Shown here: positions 61,001-64,000 of the stretch, piece by piece
How the letters are laid out: each line of letters begins with the position of its first letter
How positions within the stretch are numbered: the first letter of the stretch is position 1
From: Isoetes taiwanensis
Taxonomy: Eukaryota; Streptophyta; Lycopodiopsida; Isoetales; Isoetaceae
DNA: 64,000 nt
Direction: 5' to 3'
Assembly: GCA_021234155.1 (NCBI GenBank)
Contig: JAJEKV010000080.1
Coordinates: 2,899,867 to 2,963,866, forward strand
Notes under the pieces: generated by a model
The model's database searches: none
The model's input: only the letters and a program-made list of their open reading frames with translations
What the model was told of the DNA's origin: nothing
Program-made: the position numbers and the translations under genes

Positions 61001-62269
61001 GAATTAGACATATTCGTTTGAATCAAGAGAAATGCTTTCAATTAAAATGAAGAATGCAAAGCCTTAGATTCTGACAGATTACCTTGTTTCCGTTGAATAC
61101 TCCGTTGTGAATGAAAGCTGCGCCTCCGCTTTTGACACTCAGAGCTCCTCCACGACCCTATAATTTGGATTCTGTAGTTAGAATTGCATGAAATCTAAGA
61201 ATTTGAAATTGTAAACCTTACATGGGCTTTATTGTTTGTAAATTCGACCCCAGTTGCAACAAATTTGCCTCCAGTTATGGAGTTGTTTAATCCGGCACCT
61301 GTAACCAGTATGGCGCCTCCTTCCTTGCTTGTTCCGGCAGTAAGGTCCACTTCTCTTAGCAGCAAAAACCCGTTTAATCCAATGACAAAAATCCTAGACT
61401 TTCCTTTTGCGTCTATTTTGCACCGATCTACGTTTCCGCAAGTGCCCATTATTATTACATGGCTTGTTATGACCGGAAGGGGAGCAACATCTGCGGAAAA
61501 GATTTAAGAACTGAGCATCAGATTATAAAGGATGACTTTTGATCCAGCAAAAAGAAAAACAGACGAAGAACATGAAAAAGAAAAGACAGAGTATCAGATT
61601 TTTTCAGATATAAGAGTTGCGCATTAATTCTTTGGTACCTGAAATGTCTATGTCGTTTAGAATGTAGATCATGGCGCTTTGATTGTTGAGGGCTTTAAGA
61701 AGACAGTCTGATTCAGAACATAGTGTCACAGTTTCTCTCCCAATTGGCTCTGGAAATTCTGGCACATATCCGTATTGCAAAGAAGGCATGCATTCTGATC
61801 CGGGAAACGAGTTATTACACTGGATCGGAGGAGGCATATTGGCCTTCATTTCTGATCCTGCACAAAGATGAACACGAACCCAATATTAATTCATCGAATT
61901 TCTCTGTTCCACCAAATAAAAAAGAATTCAATTCTTGAACAGATTGTTCCGACATGTCTCAGAGTAATATTTATAGGCAAAATGCAGAAGCTAGAAGCTG
62001 TTCCGACCTGCTCGGAAGGTGCTGGCGATAATCTGATTTGCTTCCCGACGAATTTCGCTTAACGAAGGCCAATTGTTCTCCACTGGCAATTCATGTTTTT
62101 GATGCTGCGCTGAAAACCCATGTCCCAAAACCGCTGCAGCACAAGATCAAGCACAGAATTATAATTTCCGAACGGCAAGGATCGAATCGAATGAATCAGC
62201 TAAGAAATTTGAATTGCATAGCTCACCCAGAAAAACTAGAGCCAAAGTATAGCATTGCATGCTCGCCAT
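58037..62269 (-). CDS. Secreted beta-helix / Pro-rich / root-cap-domain protein
   Basis: Fifteen exons, 892 codons, every junction GT-AG and in phase: 62,269-62,227; 61,857-61,639; 61,490-61,222; 61,157-61,083; 60,981-60,748; 60,685-60,596; 60,530-60,429; 60,346-60,272; 60,194-60,110; 59,931-59,048; 58,955-58,845; 58,766-58,611; 58,532-58,478; 58,405-58,248; 58,159-58,037. Residues 1-16 (MASMQCYTLALVFLG) are a signal peptide. Residues of about 110-355 form Pmp-like beta-helix repeats (GGAI...FxNN: GGAIYMG, CTFSNNSA, GGAIFLD, FANNTA). Residues of about 400-600 are Pro/Ser/Ala-rich, extensin- or arabinogalactan-like. From about 640 GDPHFVGRHGERFDFHG, DYCVVSDLHLHINMEFF and VHGVLGQTY match the plant Root_cap-type domain. 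A cell-wall or extracellular-matrix role is inferred. The Pro-rich exon could be mistaken for a gene start at ATGGCAG (59,938), but that ATG lies in the acceptor. The last exon is the least certain. Confidence 0.85.
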
Positions 62270-63519
62270 GGCCGGACTTGAGAAGGTAAAACAGAGCAGC
62301 AGGGCGCTGCTTTCTTCGTTAATAAATTTGATATGAAGGTAGAGAGGATTAAGAGAGGAGGGAAACCATCGCAACAAGAAGGTTTAAGGATTTTGCGAAG
62401 CAAGATCTGTTTGAAAAAATCCCAACTTAACAGCATTTGGTGGCATTCGAAAATTCCTTCTTGCCTGAATGCGGTGATATCGTCTCCGTTGAACAGCCAC
62501 ATTTCTTATTTCGCAACATAAGGCCTCTTACATACCATTGGTTATATTATCTTAAATTTAAGAATTTATATCAACAATTATATACTACAAGAAAGTTATC
62601 GCGGCCGCCATTTCTCTTTATCAACTTGGTGTCAATTTTAAACTAGAACAATATAAAGGACATCTCAAAATAAAAAATTTAAATTCAAATTATAATTTTT
62701 GTGTCATTGCTTCTTAAAAAAAAAAAAAATTATTTGCACCGAGATAATTACAAAGTCTCTCTTGCTTCAAATTGCATTGCAGTTTCCCTCTTGCCTCAAA
62801 TTGCATTGCTCTAAGGTGCTCTGTTAGTGTAATTTTAAGATTGATTGTTATATACTGCCACTTAGACACAATAAAAATGATATTTTGAAAATAATTATGC
62901 ACTTTGCATTCTTTCAAATTTGCAAACTATTAAGTCATTTGCAACATGCAGCAAGACAAAGCCACGGATGATGGCTTCAACCAATGGGACCTTTTCGAGA
63001 TAAACTTTAGCAGCTTTAAGTCATGCTTCAACAATATGCAACAAAATCAAAAGGCCTACCCATAAGATTGTTCAACGCAGTTGAGTAGCGCTGTGCTTAG
63101 AATGAGCAGTTGAGTAGCATGTGCTTAGAAAGAAGCTCTGACATACTTTTCTTTTCTATTTTCTAATCAACTGATAATCCACATGCGTCTCATTTCCTAA
63201 TTAGATTCAAAATTTCCTATGGCTCTCGTGTTCCTTACCTGGGAGCGAAGAGGTCTGTGAACCAAACATAACGAAGCTCTAAATCGCAGTAGCAGATAAA
63301 AAGAGGAGAGCTTTTCGGTCCTGATGTTTTGTGAAACATAAAATTTGGACCCCCTGCTATGGCCTTTTTCATCCAGCTTAAGCAAAGTAATGACCTTAAA
63401 CAAAGTAATAAAAAATCAATGGGACTTTGCAATAATGTTATAGCCCGCAAAATAAATTGGTGCTAGCTTGTTAAAAGACTGAATTCTCAATGATCGCATG
63501 ATGATGCTGCATAAATTCA
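62270..63519. other. Upstream region of the secreted-protein gene
   Basis: Presumed promoter and intergenic sequence. No further coding exon is recognised. A direct CAAATTGCATTGC repeat lies at about 62,768 and 62,798. A paired TTGAGTAGC...TGTGCTTAGAA occurs near 63,082 and 63,110. Confidence 0.45.
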
Positions 63520-63599
63520 GTTAAAAGATGGTATAAAAAAACATTATTCAAAAAACATTGTTAAAAGATGGTATAAAAAAACATTATTCAAAAAACATT
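63520..63599. repeat. 40-bp perfect tandem duplication
   Basis: GTTAAAAGATGGTATAAAAA begins at 63,520 and 63,560. The two 40-bp copies are identical. Confidence 0.95.
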
Positions 63600-63689
63600 A
63601 AGGTAACTTTGTTTTCAGCCAGTACATCCAGGGGTTAATACGCATCGTCTAGTGATGACATGTGCAATTTGCCATTGCACTACTGCTTA

Positions 63690-64000
63690 CATGGCGCCAA
63701 TGAAGCGGCCACATAAACCAGGGTTTCCCTCAAAGCTAGAAGCATCAAGACCTCGATTTGCTAATGCCATTGGAATTTGACCTGATAACTTGTTGTTGGA
63801 TAAATTAAGAAAATATAAATGCATATCTGCAAGACCAGGAGGAATGCCACCACTCAGTAAATTGCTTTGCAGATAAAATGCTCCAAGCTTGGCATTCTTA
63901 AACTCCGGCGGAATTTTACCACTGATATTGTTGAAAGATAAGTCCAATATTGGCCATGATGAAGATCTACCAATGTTAAAATCCTGCATTTGTAGCGTAG
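63690..64000 (-). CDS. LRR protein exon, partial at window edge
   Basis: An open exon with plant-type 24-residue leucine-rich repeats: ILDLSFNNISGKIPPEFKN, then AFYLQSNLLSGGIPPGLAD and LYFLNLSNNKLSGQIPMAL. These are followed by the cap FEGNPGLCG that usually ends the ectodomain of LRR receptor-like kinases and proteins. The exon appears to end at a donor, GCCAT|GTAAGC, near 63,690. No transmembrane or kinase exon is recognisable further left before the secreted-protein gene, so the protein may stop soon after the LRRs, or the gene may be truncated here. The 5' part lies beyond the window. An AG acceptor (ATGCAG) near 63,978 may mark the exon start. Confidence 0.75.

Overview
The window looks like nuclear DNA of a land plant. 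Evidence: GT-AG introns of about 50 to 270 bp, plant-type LRR and receptor-kinase sequence, a secreted protein ending in a plant root-cap-type domain, a plant CACTA transposon, and L1-like LINEs. The species cannot be fixed from the sequence. Short introns and the gene set would fit a bryophyte, lycophyte or fern, but this is a guess. Most of the window is transposon or decayed sequence. I can support two substantial multi-exon genes and one gene running off the right edge.

Layout. 0.5-2.8 kb: decayed DUF7869-type gene (+). 4.9-5.15 kb: fragment of a receptor-kinase catalytic domain. 5,591-26,961: one 21.4-kb CACTA element with CACTAC/GTAGTG ends, matching 3-bp ATG target duplications and subterminal TCGATNATCGA palindromes. 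It is packed with nested material: an approximately 1.1-kb GC-rich tandem repeat, a duplicated 1.3-kb segment, a 3.5-kb LTR retrotransposon with 5-bp duplications, and a 0.7-kb TIR element. 27.1-29.5 kb: plant L1-type LINE (-). 34.0-36.2 kb: a second, different DUF7869-type pseudogene (-). 37.1-41.6 kb: the most unusual locus. 43.3-47.1 kb: a second LINE family (+). 47-58 kb: mostly satellites, pyrimidine tracts, a MITE-like element and a decayed Lys/Glu-rich gene. 58.0-62.3 kb: an intact 15-exon gene (-). 63.7 kb to the end: LRR protein exon (-).

The most interesting system is at 37.1-41.6 kb. A six- or seven-exon gene encodes a protein of about 930 residues with an unassigned N-terminal domain, an acidic/basic linker, a ParB/sulfiredoxin-like domain and a beta-class (bacterial-type) DNA amino-methyltransferase (motif IV DIPYG, then motif I FSGSGTT). 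Its promoter side, four introns and stop codon carry about 29 copies of a 16-18 bp perfect palindrome, (C)GGTATAAATTTATACC(G), which I did not see elsewhere in the window. A ParB-like protein embedded in an array of 16-bp palindromes recalls parB/parS, and an attached methyltransferase suggests the palindromes may be its own binding or methylation sites. That link is inference. One base appears to be missing inside the ParB-like domain, so the copy is either a very young pseudogene, carries a sequencing error, or uses frameshifting.

The second notable gene (58,037-62,269, -) reads through 15 exons with every splice phase consistent. It encodes an 892-residue secreted protein: signal peptide, Pmp-like beta-helix repeats, a Pro/Ser/Ala-rich linker and a root-cap-type C-terminal domain.
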